Shown: positions 17,766-27,496, counted from the first letter of the stretch. The stretch: 64,000 bases of DNA from Streptomyces typhae (GCF_009755605.1 NZ_WPNZ01000002.1:358184-422183), one strand, 5' to 3'. Numbers and translations are program-made. Notes: generated by a model not told the origin, from the sequence alone.

Positions 17766-20387
17766 ATGGACCCTGCGCGCTCACTACTTCCCCCGCTGAG
17801 TAGAACGCTCGTCCTAGTCGGCCACGGCATGGTCGGTCAGCGCTTCCTCGAGGCCTTGGCCGAGCGCGGCACGACCGCGACGCACCGCGTGGTCGTGTTC
17901 GCCGAGGAACCGCGCCCCGCCTACGACCGCGTACAGCTCACCTCGTACTTCTCCGGCCGCACCCCGGACGAGCTCTCCGTCACGGACACCGGTTTCCTGG
18001 CGGAGCACGGCATCGAGCTGCACCTGGCCGACCCCGTCGAGCACATCGACCGAAAGGCGCGCACCGTCACCTCGCGCGCCGGGCGCACCCTCACGTACGA
18101 CACCCTGGTGCTCGCGACCGGCTCCGCCCCGTTCGTGCCGCCGGTGCCGGGCAGGGACGCGCCCGGGTGCTTCGTGTACCGCACCGTCGAGGACGTCCTG
18201 GCGATCGAGGCGTACGCCCGTGCCGGCGCCACGACGGGTGCAGTGGTCGGCGGCGGGCTGCTCGGCCTGGAGGCGGCGGGCGCGCTCCAGGGGCTCGGCC
18301 TCGGCACGCACGTGGTGGAGTTCGCGCCGCGCCTGATGCCCGCGCAGGTCGACGAGGGCGGCGGTGCCGCGCTGCTGCGCACGCTGACCGGCCGCGGCCT
18401 CACGGTGCACACGGGCACCGGAACGCAGGAGATCCTCACCGACGGCGCCGACAACACCGGTGGCACCGGCGCGGTGCGCGGCATGCGGCTCTCCGACGGC
18501 ACCGAGCTGGACGTGGACCTCGTCGTGTTCTCGGCGGGCGTGCGGGCCCGCGACCAGCTGGCCCGGGAGTGCGGTCTCGCGGTGGGCGAGCGCGGCGGCG
18601 TCGTCGTCGACGAGCGCTGCCGCACCGGCGACCCGCGCGTGTACGCGATCGGCGAGTGCGCGCAGGCCGCCGATGGCCGGGTGTACGGCCTGGTCGCCCC
18701 CGGCTACGAGATGGCGCAGACCGCGGCGGCCGCCATCGCCGCACACGACGCGACCGCCGCCTCCACCACGGTCTTCACGGGCGCCGACACGTCCACCAAG
18801 CTGAAGCTGCTCGGCGTCGACGTCGCGTCGTTCGGCGACGCGCACGGCGCGGCCGAGGGCTGCCTCGACGTCGCGTACGCCGACTCGCGCTCCGGCACGT
18901 ACAAGAAACTGGTGGTGGACGCCGACGGCACACTGCTCGGCGGGGTGCTCGTGGGCGACACGGAGGCATACGGGACGCTGCGCGCGCTCACCGGATCGGT
19001 GCCGCCGACACCGGCGGAGCAGCTCGTGCTGCCCGCGGGCGCGGGCGCCGCCCCCGCGCTCGGCCCCGAGGCGCTGCCGGGCGACGCGGTGGTGTGCAAC
19101 TGCCACAACGTCACCAAGGACGCCGTCCAGGCCTGCGCGACGCTGACCGAGGTCAAGAAGTGCACCAAGGCCGGTACCGGCTGCGGGAGTTGCGTGAGGC
19201 TCATCGGGCAGCTCCTGCCGGAGTCCGGCGACACGGGCCTGTGCGGCTGCTTCCCGCAGACCCGTCAGGAGCTGTACGAGATCGTGCGCACCCTGCGCAT
19301 CGCCTCCTACCGGGAGCTGCTCGACCGGCACGGCCGGGAAGGGGCGCGCGGCGGCGAGGGCTGCGAGACCTGCAAGCCCGCCGTCGCCTCCGTCATCGCC
19401 TCGCTGGCGTCCGCGATCGGCGCCGACGGCTATGTCCTGGACGGCGAGCAGGCCGCGCTCCAGGACACCAACGACCACTTCCTCGCCAACCTCCAGAAGA
19501 ACGGCTCCTACTCGGTGGTGCCGCGCATCCCCGGCGGCGAGATCACCCCGGACAAGCTCATCGTGATCGGCGAGGTGGCCCGCGAGTTCGGGCTCTACAC
19601 GAAGATCACCGGCGGCCAGCGCATCGACCTCTTCGGCGCCCGCGTCGAACAGCTCCCCCGGATCTGGGCCCGCCTGGTGGCCGCCGGCTTCGAGTCCGGG
19701 CACGCCTACGGCAAGGCGCTGCGCACCGTGAAGTCGTGCGTGGGGCGGACCTGGTGCCGGTACGGCGTGCAGGACTCGGTGCGCATGGCCATCGACCTGG
19801 AGCTGCGCTACCGGGGGCTGCGCGCCCCGCACAAGCTGAAGTCGGCGGTGTCGGGGTGCGCCCGCGAGTGCGCGGAGGCCCGGTCCAAGGACTTCGGCGT
19901 GATCGCCACCGCCGGCGGCTGGAACCTGTACGTGGGCGGCAACGGCGGCGCGGCCCCGCGCCACGCGGACCTCCTCGCCCAGGACCTGGACGACGCAGGT
20001 CTCGTACGGCTCGTCGACCGGTTCCTGATGTTCTACATCCGTACCGCGGACCGCCTGGAGCGCACCTCGGCCTGGCTGGAGCGGATCGACGGCGGCCTCG
20101 ACCACGTACGGGACGTGGTGGTGCACGACTCGCTGGGGCTCTGCGCCGAGTTGGAGGCCCTGATGGCGGACCACGTCACGCACTACCGCGACGAGTGGGC
20201 CGAGACCCTCGCCGACCCCGAACGCCTCGCCCGGTTCGTGTCGTTCGTGAACGCCCCCGAGGCCCCGGACCCGCTGGTGGCGTTCGTCCCCGAGCGCGGC
20301 CAGATCAAGCCCGACCTGCCGCTGCTGACCCTGCGTCCGCCCGCGCCCGCGCCGACGCCCGCCCTGGAAGGTGCCACCTCCCGATGA
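17766..20387 (+). CDS. nirB: Assimilatory nitrite reductase (NADH) large subunit
   Basis: This 873-residue enzyme reduces nitrite to ammonium with six electrons. The FAD/NADH module comes first (LVGHGMVGQRFLEAL, then VVGGGLLGLEAAGAL). The BFD-like [2Fe-2S] domain near 443-480 has CNCHN and GTGCGSC. The C-terminal half is the sirohaem/[4Fe-4S] domain with ligands in SCVGRTWC (near 656) and SGCARECAEARSKD (near 698), then GGNGG. All expected cofactor ligands are visible. It lies in an operon with the NasB-like protein upstream and nirD downstream (ATGA overlap). Confidence 0.97.
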   Translation: MDPARSLLPPLSRTLVLVGHGMVGQRFLEALAERGTTATHRVVVFAEEPRPAYDRVQLTSYFSGRTPDELSVTDTGFLAEHGIELHLADPVEHIDRKARTVTSRAGRTLTYDTLVLATGSAPFVPPVPGRDAPGCFVYRTVEDVLAIEAYARAGATTGAVVGGGLLGLEAAGALQGLGLGTHVVEFAPRLMPAQVDEGGGAALLRTLTGRGLTVHTGTGTQEILTDGADNTGGTGAVRGMRLSDGTELDVDLVVFSAGVRARDQLARECGLAVGERGGVVVDERCRTGDPRVYAIGECAQAADGRVYGLVAPGYEMAQTAAAAIAAHDATAASTTVFTGADTSTKLKLLGVDVASFGDAHGAAEGCLDVAYADSRSGTYKKLVVDADGTLLGGVLVGDTEAYGTLRALTGSVPPTPAEQLVLPAGAGAAPALGPEALPGDAVVCNCHNVTKDAVQACATLTEVKKCTKAGTGCGSCVRLIGQLLPESGDTGLCGCFPQTRQELYEIVRTLRIASYRELLDRHGREGARGGEGCETCKPAVASVIASLASAIGADGYVLDGEQAALQDTNDHFLANLQKNGSYSVVPRIPGGEITPDKLIVIGEVAREFGLYTKITGGQRIDLFGARVEQLPRIWARLVAAGFESGHAYGKALRTVKSCVGRTWCRYGVQDSVRMAIDLELRYRGLRAPHKLKSAVSGCARECAEARSKDFGVIATAGGWNLYVGGNGGAAPRHADLLAQDLDDAGLVRLVDRFLMFYIRTADRLERTSAWLERIDGGLDHVRDVVVHDSLGLCAELEALMADHVTHYRDEWAETLADPERLARFVSFVNAPEAPDPLVAFVPERGQIKPDLPLLTLRPPAPAPTPALEGATSR

Positions 20388-20749
20388 CCACCGCGACGAC
20401 CACCGCTCCGCCCCCGTACGCCAGCGTCCAGCTCCGCCTGGACGATTCCTGGCTGACGGTGTGCGCCTGCGACCGCCTCACCCCCGGCCGCGGCGTGGCC
20501 GTGCTGCTCCCCGACGGGCGGCGGCAGGCGGCCCTGTTCCTCGACCGGGACCGGCGGCTCTACGCCATCGACAACCGCGACCCCTTCTCCGGTGCCGCCG
20601 TGCTCGCCCGCGGCCTCGTCGGCTCGGCGGACGGCCGCCCGTTCGTCGCCTCGCCCCTGCTGAAGCAGCGCTTCGACCTGGCGTCGGGCCGGTGCCTCGA
20701 CGACGACGCCGCCGGGGTGGGGGTGTACGAGGTACGGGTCCTGGCCTGA
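20384..20749 (+). CDS. nirD: Nitrite reductase small subunit NirD
   Basis: A 121-residue protein with a Rieske-like beta fold but without the Rieske Cys-His ligand pairs: the usual positions read DNRDPFSGA and SPLLKQRFDL, as is normal for NirD. It partners NirB in NADH-dependent nitrite reduction. Its ATG overlaps the nirB stop (ATGA), showing tight translational coupling. The first 14 residues are Thr/Ala/Pro-rich. Confidence 0.93.
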   Translation: MTTATTTAPPPYASVQLRLDDSWLTVCACDRLTPGRGVAVLLPDGRRQAALFLDRDRRLYAIDNRDPFSGAAVLARGLVGSADGRPFVASPLLKQRFDLASGRCLDDDAAGVGVYEVRVLA

Positions 20750-20831
20750 CCGGGGGCGTACGCCCTGCCGCACGACCGGCCCCCGGTTCCCCGGCCGGGG
20801 TGCGCCCGTGCCGTCGCCGCGGACCGGCGGG

Positions 20832-21392
20832 CTACCTCAGCCCCGACGCCTCGAACACCCCCTTGGCCTGTCTGCGCTCCAGGCGCGTGAGCAGCCGCCC
20901 CAGTTCCACCGACCCCGACCGCAGCAGCCCCGCGGCCCGGGATCTTCGGGCGCCGACGTCCAGGCGGTGCAGCAGGAGCGGGTTCGCGGCGAGGACCTTC
21001 GGGTCGAACTCGACGCGGTTGCCGAGCGAGTCGCACAGCACGAGCCGCGCCGCGACGGTCTCACTGACCCGTACCGCGGTGAGCAGGCCGGTGCAGACGT
21101 GGCGGCTGCGCAGCGGACCGCGCACGGCGAGCCAGCCGGGGCCCGCCGTCACCCGCACCGGGTAGAGGATCACGTAGAGGAGCCCGGCGAGGCCCGCCCA
21201 CAGGCCGGCCCGCGCACCGCTCAGGGTGCCCGCGCCGAAGTCGACCAGCAGGATGAGGGCGAACAGCGCGCACGAACAGAAGGCCGCCGCGCGCAGGTCG
21301 GCCGCCCAGCTCCGGTCGGTCAGCACGGCGTCCGCGTCCGGCACCGCCCGCGCGTCGGGGTGCGCGCCCCGAGTCGTCCAGTCATGTCCCAT
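20832..21392 (-). CDS. PH-domain-like membrane protein
   Basis: A 186-residue protein with two adjacent hydrophobic helices (about residues 40-90: FCSCALFALILLVDF and AGLWAGLAGLLYVILYPV). A PH-like beta domain follows (VTAGPGWLAVRGPLRSRHV ... RLVLCDSLGNRVEFDPKVL), then a helical tail. Such proteins are widespread in Streptomyces with no established function. The ATG at 21392 is chosen because conservation-like features begin there; an upstream start would add 24 residues. It is convergent with nirD. Confidence 0.7.
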   Translation of the reverse strand: MGHDWTTRGAHPDARAVPDADAVLTDRSWAADLRAAAFCSCALFALILLVDFGAGTLSGARAGLWAGLAGLLYVILYPVRVTAGPGWLAVRGPLRSRHVCTGLLTAVRVSETVAARLVLCDSLGNRVEFDPKVLAANPLLLHRLDVGARRSRAAGLLRSGSVELGRLLTRLERRQAKGVFEASGLR

Positions 21393-21622
21393 GTGCGGCA
21401 CCGTAGGCCGGGTCGGGCCCGCCGTCTGCGGCGTTGACGTGCCACATACAGACCCATGCCACACCTTTACGCGCAGTTGACGCTCCCCCTCAACGAGGCG
21501 TCAAGAGGTGGCCCGGCCCCGTCAAGGAGTCGCCAAGGGGTGCCGCTGCGCCTTCCGCGGGCGCCGACGCTGGACCGGCCCGGGGCACGACCGCACCGGC
21601 CGACCAGGAGGAAAGGCCAAGC

Positions 21623-23494
21623 ATGACGACCGTTTCCCGGCAGCCGGGCGCCCCCGCGCCGGTGGCGCCTTCCGGTTCCGGTACCAGTACCGGCAGCGGC
21701 GCCCCCGACCCGGGCGAGCGGCACCGCCTCACCGCGCTGCAAGGGCTCGCCGCCCTGTCCCTCGACGCGATGGCGTCCGTCGCGTACGGACCCGAGGCCA
21801 TCGTGCTCGTCCTGGCGACGGCCGGCGGGCACGGCCTCGGCTTCACCCTGCCGGTGACCCTCGCGATCGCCGCCCTGCTCGCCGTGCTCGTGGCCTCCTA
21901 CCGCCAGGTCGTCGCGGCCTTCCCCGACGGCGGGGGCAGCTATGCGGCGGCCAAGACCCATCTGGGGCGGCGCGCGGGGCTCGTCGCGGCCGCGTCCCTC
22001 GTCCTGGACTACGTCCTGAACGTCGCCGTCGCCGTGACCGCGGGGGTCGCCGCCCTCACCTCCGCCTTCCCCGGGCTGTACGGGGACAGGCTGTGGCTGT
22101 GCCTGGCCGTCCTCGTCGTCGTCACGGGCGTCAACCTGCGCGGCATCGTCGACTCGGCGCGGGTGTTCATCGTCCCGACCGCGGTGTTCGTCGGCGCGAT
22201 CCTCACCCTCGTCGCCGTCGGTCTCTTCCGCGGGGCGCCGGTCTCCACCGAGGCGTCGGCGGGCCATGCCTCCGTGCTCGCCGACAACGCCTCCACGGTC
22301 GGGGCGCTGCTTCTGCTCAAGGCCTTCGCGTCCGGCTGCTCGGCGCTCACCGGCGTGGAGGCGATCGCCAACGCGGTGCCGTCCTTCCGAGCCCCGCGCG
22401 TCAAGCGCGCCCAGCACGCGGAGGTGGCGCTCGGCGCGCTGCTCGGCGTGATGCTGATCGGCCTGTCCGTCCTCATCTCCCGCTTCGGCCTGCAACCGGT
22501 CGCGGGCGTCACCGTGCTCGCCCAGCTCACGGACGCCTCCCTCGGCCACTCCTGGCCCTTCTACGTCGTGCAGTTCGCGACGATGATCCTGCTCGCGCTG
22601 TCCGCGAACACCTCCTTCGGCGGCCTTCCCGTCCTGATGAGCCTGCTGGCCAGGGACAACTGTCTGCCGCACGTGTTCGCCCTGAAGGCCGACCGGCAGG
22701 TGCACCGGCACGGTGTGCTCGCCCTCGCCGTCGCGGGCGCGGCCCTGCTCGTCTTCTCCGGCGGCGACACCAACACCCTCGTGCCGCTGTTCGCGATCGG
22801 CGTGTTCGTCGGCTTCACGCTCTGCCAGACCGGCATGGTCGTGCACTGGCGCGCGGCGGGCCGCCCGGCGAATGCGCTCCTGAACGGCTTCGGCGCGGTC
22901 CTCACCGGGGTCGCCGCCGTCGTCGTGACCGCCACGAAGTTCACCGAGGGCGCCTGGCTGATCGTGCTCGCGCTGCCCGCGATCGTCGTCGCCTTCGAGG
23001 TGGTGCACCGCGCCTACGGCCGCATCGGCGAGAACCTCGGCCTCGGCCGCGTGCCCGAGCCGCCGCACCGCGACCACTCCCTTGTGATCGTGCCGGTCTC
23101 CCATCTCTCCCGGCTGACCTGCGAGGCCCTCAACGCGGCGGTGTCCCTCGGCGACGAGGTGCGGGCCGTGACGGTGTCCCACGACGACCCCGAGGACCGG
23201 CGCGCCACCGAGGAACTGCGCCGCGACTGGGAACTGTGGAACCCCGGCGTGGACCTCGTGGAGCTGATGTCCCCCACCCGTACGGTGGGCCGCCCCGTCG
23301 CCGCGTACGTGCGGCGGGTGTACCGCTACCACCCCGGTACCCGGGTCACCGTGCTGATCCCCGAGGTGGAGCCCGCGCACGTGTGGGAGCGGCTGCTGCA
23401 GAACCAGCGCGGGGCGGTGCTTGCGCGCGCGGTGCGGCGGGAGACGGATGCGGTCATCTGTCGGCTGCGGTTCCGGGTGGGCGCCCGGCGGTGA
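21623..23494 (+). CDS. APC-family amino acid/cation permease with cytosolic C-terminal domain
   Basis: A 623-residue APC superfamily transporter. The N-terminus is Ser/Gly/Thr-rich, followed by the family opening ALQGLAALSLDAMASVAYGPEA and about twelve transmembrane helices to roughly residue 475. A C-terminal soluble alpha/beta domain of ~150 residues (HSLVIVPVSHLSRLTCEALN, VRAVTVSHDD) resembles a UspA/nucleotide-binding domain, as in the bacterial KimA/AmaP-like permeases. Substrate is not evident; potassium or an amino acid are the two family options. The ATG at 21623 has a very strong AGGAGGAAAGG site. Confidence 0.85.
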   Translation: MTTVSRQPGAPAPVAPSGSGTSTGSGAPDPGERHRLTALQGLAALSLDAMASVAYGPEAIVLVLATAGGHGLGFTLPVTLAIAALLAVLVASYRQVVAAFPDGGGSYAAAKTHLGRRAGLVAAASLVLDYVLNVAVAVTAGVAALTSAFPGLYGDRLWLCLAVLVVVTGVNLRGIVDSARVFIVPTAVFVGAILTLVAVGLFRGAPVSTEASAGHASVLADNASTVGALLLLKAFASGCSALTGVEAIANAVPSFRAPRVKRAQHAEVALGALLGVMLIGLSVLISRFGLQPVAGVTVLAQLTDASLGHSWPFYVVQFATMILLALSANTSFGGLPVLMSLLARDNCLPHVFALKADRQVHRHGVLALAVAGAALLVFSGGDTNTLVPLFAIGVFVGFTLCQTGMVVHWRAAGRPANALLNGFGAVLTGVAAVVVTATKFTEGAWLIVLALPAIVVAFEVVHRAYGRIGENLGLGRVPEPPHRDHSLVIVPVSHLSRLTCEALNAAVSLGDEVRAVTVSHDDPEDRRATEELRRDWELWNPGVDLVELMSPTRTVGRPVAAYVRRVYRYHPGTRVTVLIPEVEPAHVWERLLQNQRGAVLARAVRRETDAVICRLRFRVGARR

Positions 23495-23545
23495 CGGCTG
23501 CCCGCCGTGGGGGTCCGGCGTTCTCGCCGTCTGCGGGTCAGTGAG

Positions 23546-23584
23546 GGCTGGTCGCGCAGTTCCCCGCGCCCCTTGCGGGGCGCC
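23546..23584. repeat. 39-base dispersed repeat, copy 1
   Basis: This 39-base intergenic segment downstream of the permease is identical, as the reverse complement, to 50822-50860 downstream of the GMC oxidoreductase. Its core includes the hairpin CCCCGC/GCGGGG around CCTT and the flanking GGTCGCGCAGTTCCCCGCG. From memory, this sequence recurs after genes in many Streptomyces genomes, so it is probably a REP-like element or terminator. The 23495-23693 gap holds nothing else recognisable. Confidence 0.85.
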
Positions 23585-23693
23585 GTCCCGGCACCCCGAC
23601 ACGCGGCCGCAATCCGTCTGTCGTAATCCTCCCCCATGGTTGATCGTTGGGCCCGGCACGTACCCGACGATCCAGCGCACAGGGGGACACGGC

Positions 23694-24953
23694 ATGACCA
23701 TCAGCCGCAGGACACTGCTCGCATCCGGGGCCGCGCTCGGCCTGCTCACGGCGTGCGGGTCCAACACCGGCCGCGACGGCGGCGGTTCGGGAGGCAAGGG
23801 CCCGAAGCTGTCCCAGTGGTACCACCAGTACGGCGAGCCGGGCACCGAGGAGGCGGTGAAGCGGTACGCCGCCGCGTACGACAAGGCGGACGTGTCCGTG
23901 CAGTGGCGGCCCGGCAACTACGACGAACAGACCGCCGCGGCGCTCCTCACCGAGTCGGGCCCGGACGTCTTCGAGGTCAACGGGCCGACCCTGGACCAGA
24001 TCCAGGGCGGCCAGGTGGTCGACCTCACCGATCTGTTCGACGGCGTGAAGGACGACTTCAACCCCGTCGCCCTCGCCCCGAAGACGCACGACGGCCGGAT
24101 CTGGTCGATCCCGCAGGTCGTCGACATGCAGGTGCTCTACTACCGCAAGAGCCTCCTCTCCGACGCCGGCCGCAGACCGCCGACCACGCTCGACGAACTC
24201 GTCGACACCGCGAAGGAGTTGACGCGCGACAAGGCCAAGGGGCTGTTCCTCGGGAACGACGGCGGCGCGGGCGCCCTCGGCGGCACCCCGCTGTACGCGG
24301 CGGGCCTGACGCTGGTCACCGACGACGGCAGGGTGGGCTTCGACGACCCGGCCGCCGCGCGTGCCCTCGCCGCGCTGCGCACCCTGTACGAGGACAAGTC
24401 GCTGCTGCTCGGCGCGCCCTCCGACTGGTCGGACCCGTCGGCGTTCGTGCAGGAGCTGACGGCCATGCAGTGGTCGGGCCTGTGGGCGCTGCCCGCCGTC
24501 CGGAAGGCGTTCGGCGACGACTTCGGGGTGCTGCCCTTCCCCGCCGCGGGTTCCGGCGGGAAGCCCTCGGTGCCGGTGGGCGCGTACGGGGCGGCGGTCA
24601 GCGCCCGTACCCGCCACAAGAAGGAGGCCAAGGACTTCGTGAAGTGGCTGTGGATCGACAGGACCGACCACCAGCGGGACTTCGCGCTCTCGTACGGCTT
24701 CCACATCCCCGCGCGCCTCTCCCTCGCGAAGAAGGCCGACGCGCTCACCGAGGGCGCGGCGGCGGACGCCGTGCGCTACTCCACCGAGCACGGGTACGCC
24801 GAACCGCTCCTGTGGACCCCGGCGAGCCGGGTCGCCTACCAGGACGCCCTCAGCCGGATCATCAAGTCCGGCGCGAACCCGGAGAGCGAGCTGAAGTCCG
24901 TCGTACGCAAGGTGTCGGCGGAGCTTGAGCGCGTCAAGAAGAAGTCGTCGTGA
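23694..24953 (+). CDS. Sugar-type ABC transporter substrate-binding lipoprotein
   Basis: A 419-residue family 1 extracellular solute-binding protein. The signal begins TISRRTLLASGAALGLLTAC, with a twin-arginine-like start and the lipobox Cys at position 21. A Gly-rich stretch then leads to the binding domain (WYHQYGEPGTEEAVKRYA, GPDVFEVNGP, GLWALPAVRKAFG). Carbohydrates such as oligosaccharides or glycerophosphodiesters are typical ligands. It heads a three-gene importer operon. No dedicated ATPase is present, and streptomycete sugar importers often share MsiK encoded elsewhere. Its stop overlaps the next start (GTGA). Confidence 0.9.
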   Translation: MTISRRTLLASGAALGLLTACGSNTGRDGGGSGGKGPKLSQWYHQYGEPGTEEAVKRYAAAYDKADVSVQWRPGNYDEQTAAALLTESGPDVFEVNGPTLDQIQGGQVVDLTDLFDGVKDDFNPVALAPKTHDGRIWSIPQVVDMQVLYYRKSLLSDAGRRPPTTLDELVDTAKELTRDKAKGLFLGNDGGAGALGGTPLYAAGLTLVTDDGRVGFDDPAAARALAALRTLYEDKSLLLGAPSDWSDPSAFVQELTAMQWSGLWALPAVRKAFGDDFGVLPFPAAGSGGKPSVPVGAYGAAVSARTRHKKEAKDFVKWLWIDRTDHQRDFALSYGFHIPARLSLAKKADALTEGAAADAVRYSTEHGYAEPLLWTPASRVAYQDALSRIIKSGANPESELKSVVRKVSAELERVKKKSS

Positions 24954-25903
24954 CCACGCCCGGCGCTGCCGGCGCGCCCCCCGGGGGGCGCTGGCGCCGC
25001 CTCGCCGGGCCGCAGAACCGCACCCTGTGGTTCTGGGCGTTCGTCGGCCCGTTCGCGCTCGGCCTGATCGTCTTCACCTACGTACCGCTGGGCTGGAGCG
25101 TCTACCTCAGCTTCTTCGACGCCCACAACACGGTCTCGCCCACGGACTTCGTGGGCTTCGACAACTACACGTCGATGCTGCGCAACGACGCCTTCACGGA
25201 CAGCCTGTGGACCTTCGTGGTCTTCACGGCCTTCATCGTGCCGACGACCTTCGTGCTGTCCCTGTCCCTCGCGCTCATGGTCAACCGCATGCGCCGGGCA
25301 CAGGCGTTCCTGCGTTCGGTGTTCTTCCTGCCCGCCGCGTGCAGTTATGTCGTGGCGGCCCTGATCTGGAAGATGTCGCTGTTCAACGGGGTGCGGTTCG
25401 GGCTTGCCAACACCGTGCTCGGCTGGTTCGGCGCGGAGCAGACGGCGTGGCTGTCGACGACGGACCCGCCCTGGTACTGGCTGGTGATCGTCACCGTCCG
25501 CCTCTGGCTCCAGGCGGGCTTCTACATGATCCTGTTCCTGGCGGGCCTGCAACGCATCTCGCCCACGCTCTACGAGGCGGCGGCCGTCGACGGCGCCCGC
25601 CCCGGCTGGCAGGTGCTGCGCCACATCACGCTGCCCCAGTTGCGCGCGACGTCCGTCGCGGTGGCGCTGCTCCTCGTCATCAACGCCTTCCAGGCCTTCG
25701 ACGAGTTCTACAACCTGCTCTCGGACTCCCGCGGCTACCCGCCGTACGCCCGTCCGCCGCTGGTCTACCTCTACTACACGGCGCTCGGCCAGGGCCAGAA
25801 CCTCGGGCTCGGCAGCGCGGGCGCGGTGCTCCTCGCCCTCATCATCGCCGTGGTGACGGTCGGGCAGGCGCGCTGGTTCGGGCTCGGCCGGAAGGAGGAC
25901 TGA
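24950..25903 (+). CDS. Sugar ABC transporter permease (MalF type)
   Basis: A 317-residue inner-membrane permease with six to seven helices. The ATPase-contact EAA loop is YEAAAVDGARPGWQVLRHITLPQL near residues 205-228. The GTG start overlaps the stop of the binding-protein gene by four bases. It pairs with the next permease to form the channel of the importer. Confidence 0.92.
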   Translation: MTTPGAAGAPPGGRWRRLAGPQNRTLWFWAFVGPFALGLIVFTYVPLGWSVYLSFFDAHNTVSPTDFVGFDNYTSMLRNDAFTDSLWTFVVFTAFIVPTTFVLSLSLALMVNRMRRAQAFLRSVFFLPAACSYVVAALIWKMSLFNGVRFGLANTVLGWFGAEQTAWLSTTDPPWYWLVIVTVRLWLQAGFYMILFLAGLQRISPTLYEAAAVDGARPGWQVLRHITLPQLRATSVAVALLLVINAFQAFDEFYNLLSDSRGYPPYARPPLVYLYYTALGQGQNLGLGSAGAVLLALIIAVVTVGQARWFGLGRKED

Positions 25904-25907
25904 CACC

Positions 25908-26741
25908 GTGTACGACGCCTGGGTCAAGGTGGGCCGCGCCCTGCGGGTCACCCTCCTCATCGCCCTCGCCCTGCTCTTCCTGATCCCCTTCTATCTGCTG
26001 CTGCGCAACGGCCTCGCCGCCGAACAGGACATCACCGCGCCCGACTGGACGTTCTTCCCCTCGACGCTGCACTGGTCGAACATCACGGAACTCTTCGAGG
26101 ACTCGACGGTCCCGATGGCCCGCGCGCTGTACAACTCCGCCGTGATCGCGGTCCTCACCACCCTCGGGACCCTCCTCCTCGCCTCCCTCGCGGGCTACGG
26201 CCTCGCCCGCATCCCCTACCGCCACGCCGACCGCGTCTTCTACGCGATCCTCGCCACGATGATGGTCCCGGCCGCCGTCACCTTCGTCCCCAGCTTCGTC
26301 CTGGTCTCGTCCCTCGGCTGGGTCTCCACCCTGCGCGGCCTGATCGTCCCGACCCTCTTCTCCGCCTTCGCCTGCTTCGTCTTCCGGCAGTACTTCCTCG
26401 GCTTCCCCCGCGAACTGGAGGACGCCGCCCGCGTCGACGGCCTCGGGTACTGGCGCACGTACTGGCTGGTCGTCGTCCCCAACTCCCGCCCCGCCTTCGC
26501 CGCCGTCGGCACCATCGTCTTCATCGGCGCCTGGAACTCCTTCCTGTGGCCCTTGGTCATCGGCCAGGACCGCGACGCCTGGACCGTCCAGGTGGCCCTG
26601 GCCTCCTTCTCCACCTCCCAGGTCATCCGCCTCCACCAACTCTTCGTCGCCGCGGCCGTGTCGATCGTGCCGCTGCTCGTGGTGTTCCTGTTCTTCCAGC
26701 GGTGGATCGTGGCGGGGGTGGAGCGGTCGGGGATCGACTAG
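25908..26741 (+). CDS. Sugar ABC transporter permease (MalG type)
   Basis: A 277-residue permease with six helices. The EAA loop is ELEDAARVDGLGYWRTYWLVVVPNSRPA near residues 165-192. The GTG start is four bases after the preceding stop. A strong hairpin at 26805-26849 closes the operon. Confidence 0.92.
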   Translation: MYDAWVKVGRALRVTLLIALALLFLIPFYLLLRNGLAAEQDITAPDWTFFPSTLHWSNITELFEDSTVPMARALYNSAVIAVLTTLGTLLLASLAGYGLARIPYRHADRVFYAILATMMVPAAVTFVPSFVLVSSLGWVSTLRGLIVPTLFSAFACFVFRQYFLGFPRELEDAARVDGLGYWRTYWLVVVPNSRPAFAAVGTIVFIGAWNSFLWPLVIGQDRDAWTVQVALASFSTSQVIRLHQLFVAAAVSIVPLLVVFLFFQRWIVAGVERSGID

Positions 26742-26804
26742 GGCCCGTCGTCGAACCCCCTCCGGGCGGGGGGGCCGGCCGCAGACCCGCCCCCGCCGTC
26801 GGAG

Positions 26805-26849
26805 GGGTTCTCCTCCTCCACCGGGAAGTCGGATGGAGGAGGAGAACCC
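26805..26849. terminator. Strong bidirectional hairpin after the sugar importer operon
   Basis: A perfect 16-base inverted repeat (GGGTTCTCCTCCTCCA / TGGAGGAGGAGAACCC) surrounds a 13-base loop. It lies between convergent genes, 64 bases after the permease stop and 63 bases from the stop of the small secreted protein gene, so it probably ends both transcripts. A second GC dyad (GGGCGGG ... CCCGCCC) lies just left, at about 26764-26792. Confidence 0.8.
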
Positions 26850-26912
26850 GAGACGCGTTTCAGGTTCCTGCCGCTACCGCCGGCAGGTCAGAGCCTCGGA
26901 CGCTCAGGCGAC

Positions 26913-27221
26913 TCACCAGCGTTCGATGGACACACGCTCCACGTTGCCCCAGTTGCAGTACGCGTTGGTCCGGCCCGGGCCTGTGAGGACGCTACTCGAT
27001 CCCCAGCCGCCCAAGGTGCAGTCGACGTTGACTTGCCACTTGTAGCTTCCCGCGCCCCTGCACTGCCCCCACCCGTTGGTGAGGTTCTTGCCCGTGGTGC
27101 ACGTGGGCGCGAGAACCTCAGCGCTCCCGGAGGGAGCGGCGGCCTGTACGGGGGCTGACGCGCCGCCCAGTATCAAGGCCGTTCCGAGTCCAAGTCCTGC
27201 GGCAGCCGTTCGAAAACGCAT
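26913..27221 (-). CDS. Small secreted four-cysteine protein
   Basis: A 102-residue protein of no family I recognise. A clear signal peptide (MRFRTAAAGLGLGTALILGG) ends near APVQAAAP. The mature part of about 70 residues has four cysteines (TCTTG, GQCRG, VDCTLGG, AYCNWG), enough for two disulfides, and is rich in Gly, Asn and Trp. The ATG has GGAG six bases upstream. It is divergent from a two-component system across a 275-base gap and may be its target. Its base composition is visibly lower in G+C than the adjacent importer genes. It could be an inhibitor, bacteriocin-like or surface protein; nothing decides between these. Confidence 0.75.
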   Translation of the reverse strand: MRFRTAAAGLGLGTALILGGASAPVQAAAPSGSAEVLAPTCTTGKNLTNGWGQCRGAGSYKWQVNVDCTLGGWGSSSVLTGPGRTNAYCNWGNVERVSIERW

Positions 27222-27484
27222 GATTGCTCCTTCGATTCGGTGAGGGACACGGGGTCCCCAGAGAACGTGCGGGAGTTTCCGGCAGAGACAGCCAGTTCGG
27301 TTGCCCGAGTGACCTTGCTGCCGGATTCGTGTGGAGACAGTGGCAGCACTGACCTGTGGAGAAGCTGAGGAAGCCTGAGAGCCCTTCAGGAGAACACCCC
27401 GCGCTCTCGGGTTCACACGCGTGCGACCGACCTGTGCGGGCGCAGGGGACGCCGATTCTCAGCGTGGCTTCAGGTGCCTCCCGC

Positions 27485-27490
27485 GATACT
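27485..27490 (+). promoter_or_regulatory. Candidate -10 box of the response regulator
   Basis: GATACT lies seven bases before the ATG at 27497, so a transcript from it would start at or next to the start codon (leaderless). No good -35 hexamer was found at the expected spacing. The 27222-27484 stretch shows no other gene. Confidence 0.35.
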
Positions 27491-27496
27491 GAGCGC

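Noticed and set aside
17814..20183. Long minus-strand frame opposite nirB
   Set aside because: nirB has all cofactor ligands on the plus strand; the antisense frame is a composition artefact.
26764..26849. Transposon end suggested by the long inverted repeat
   Set aside because: The arms are adjacent with a 13-base loop between convergent genes, with no transposase nearby. A terminator explains it better.
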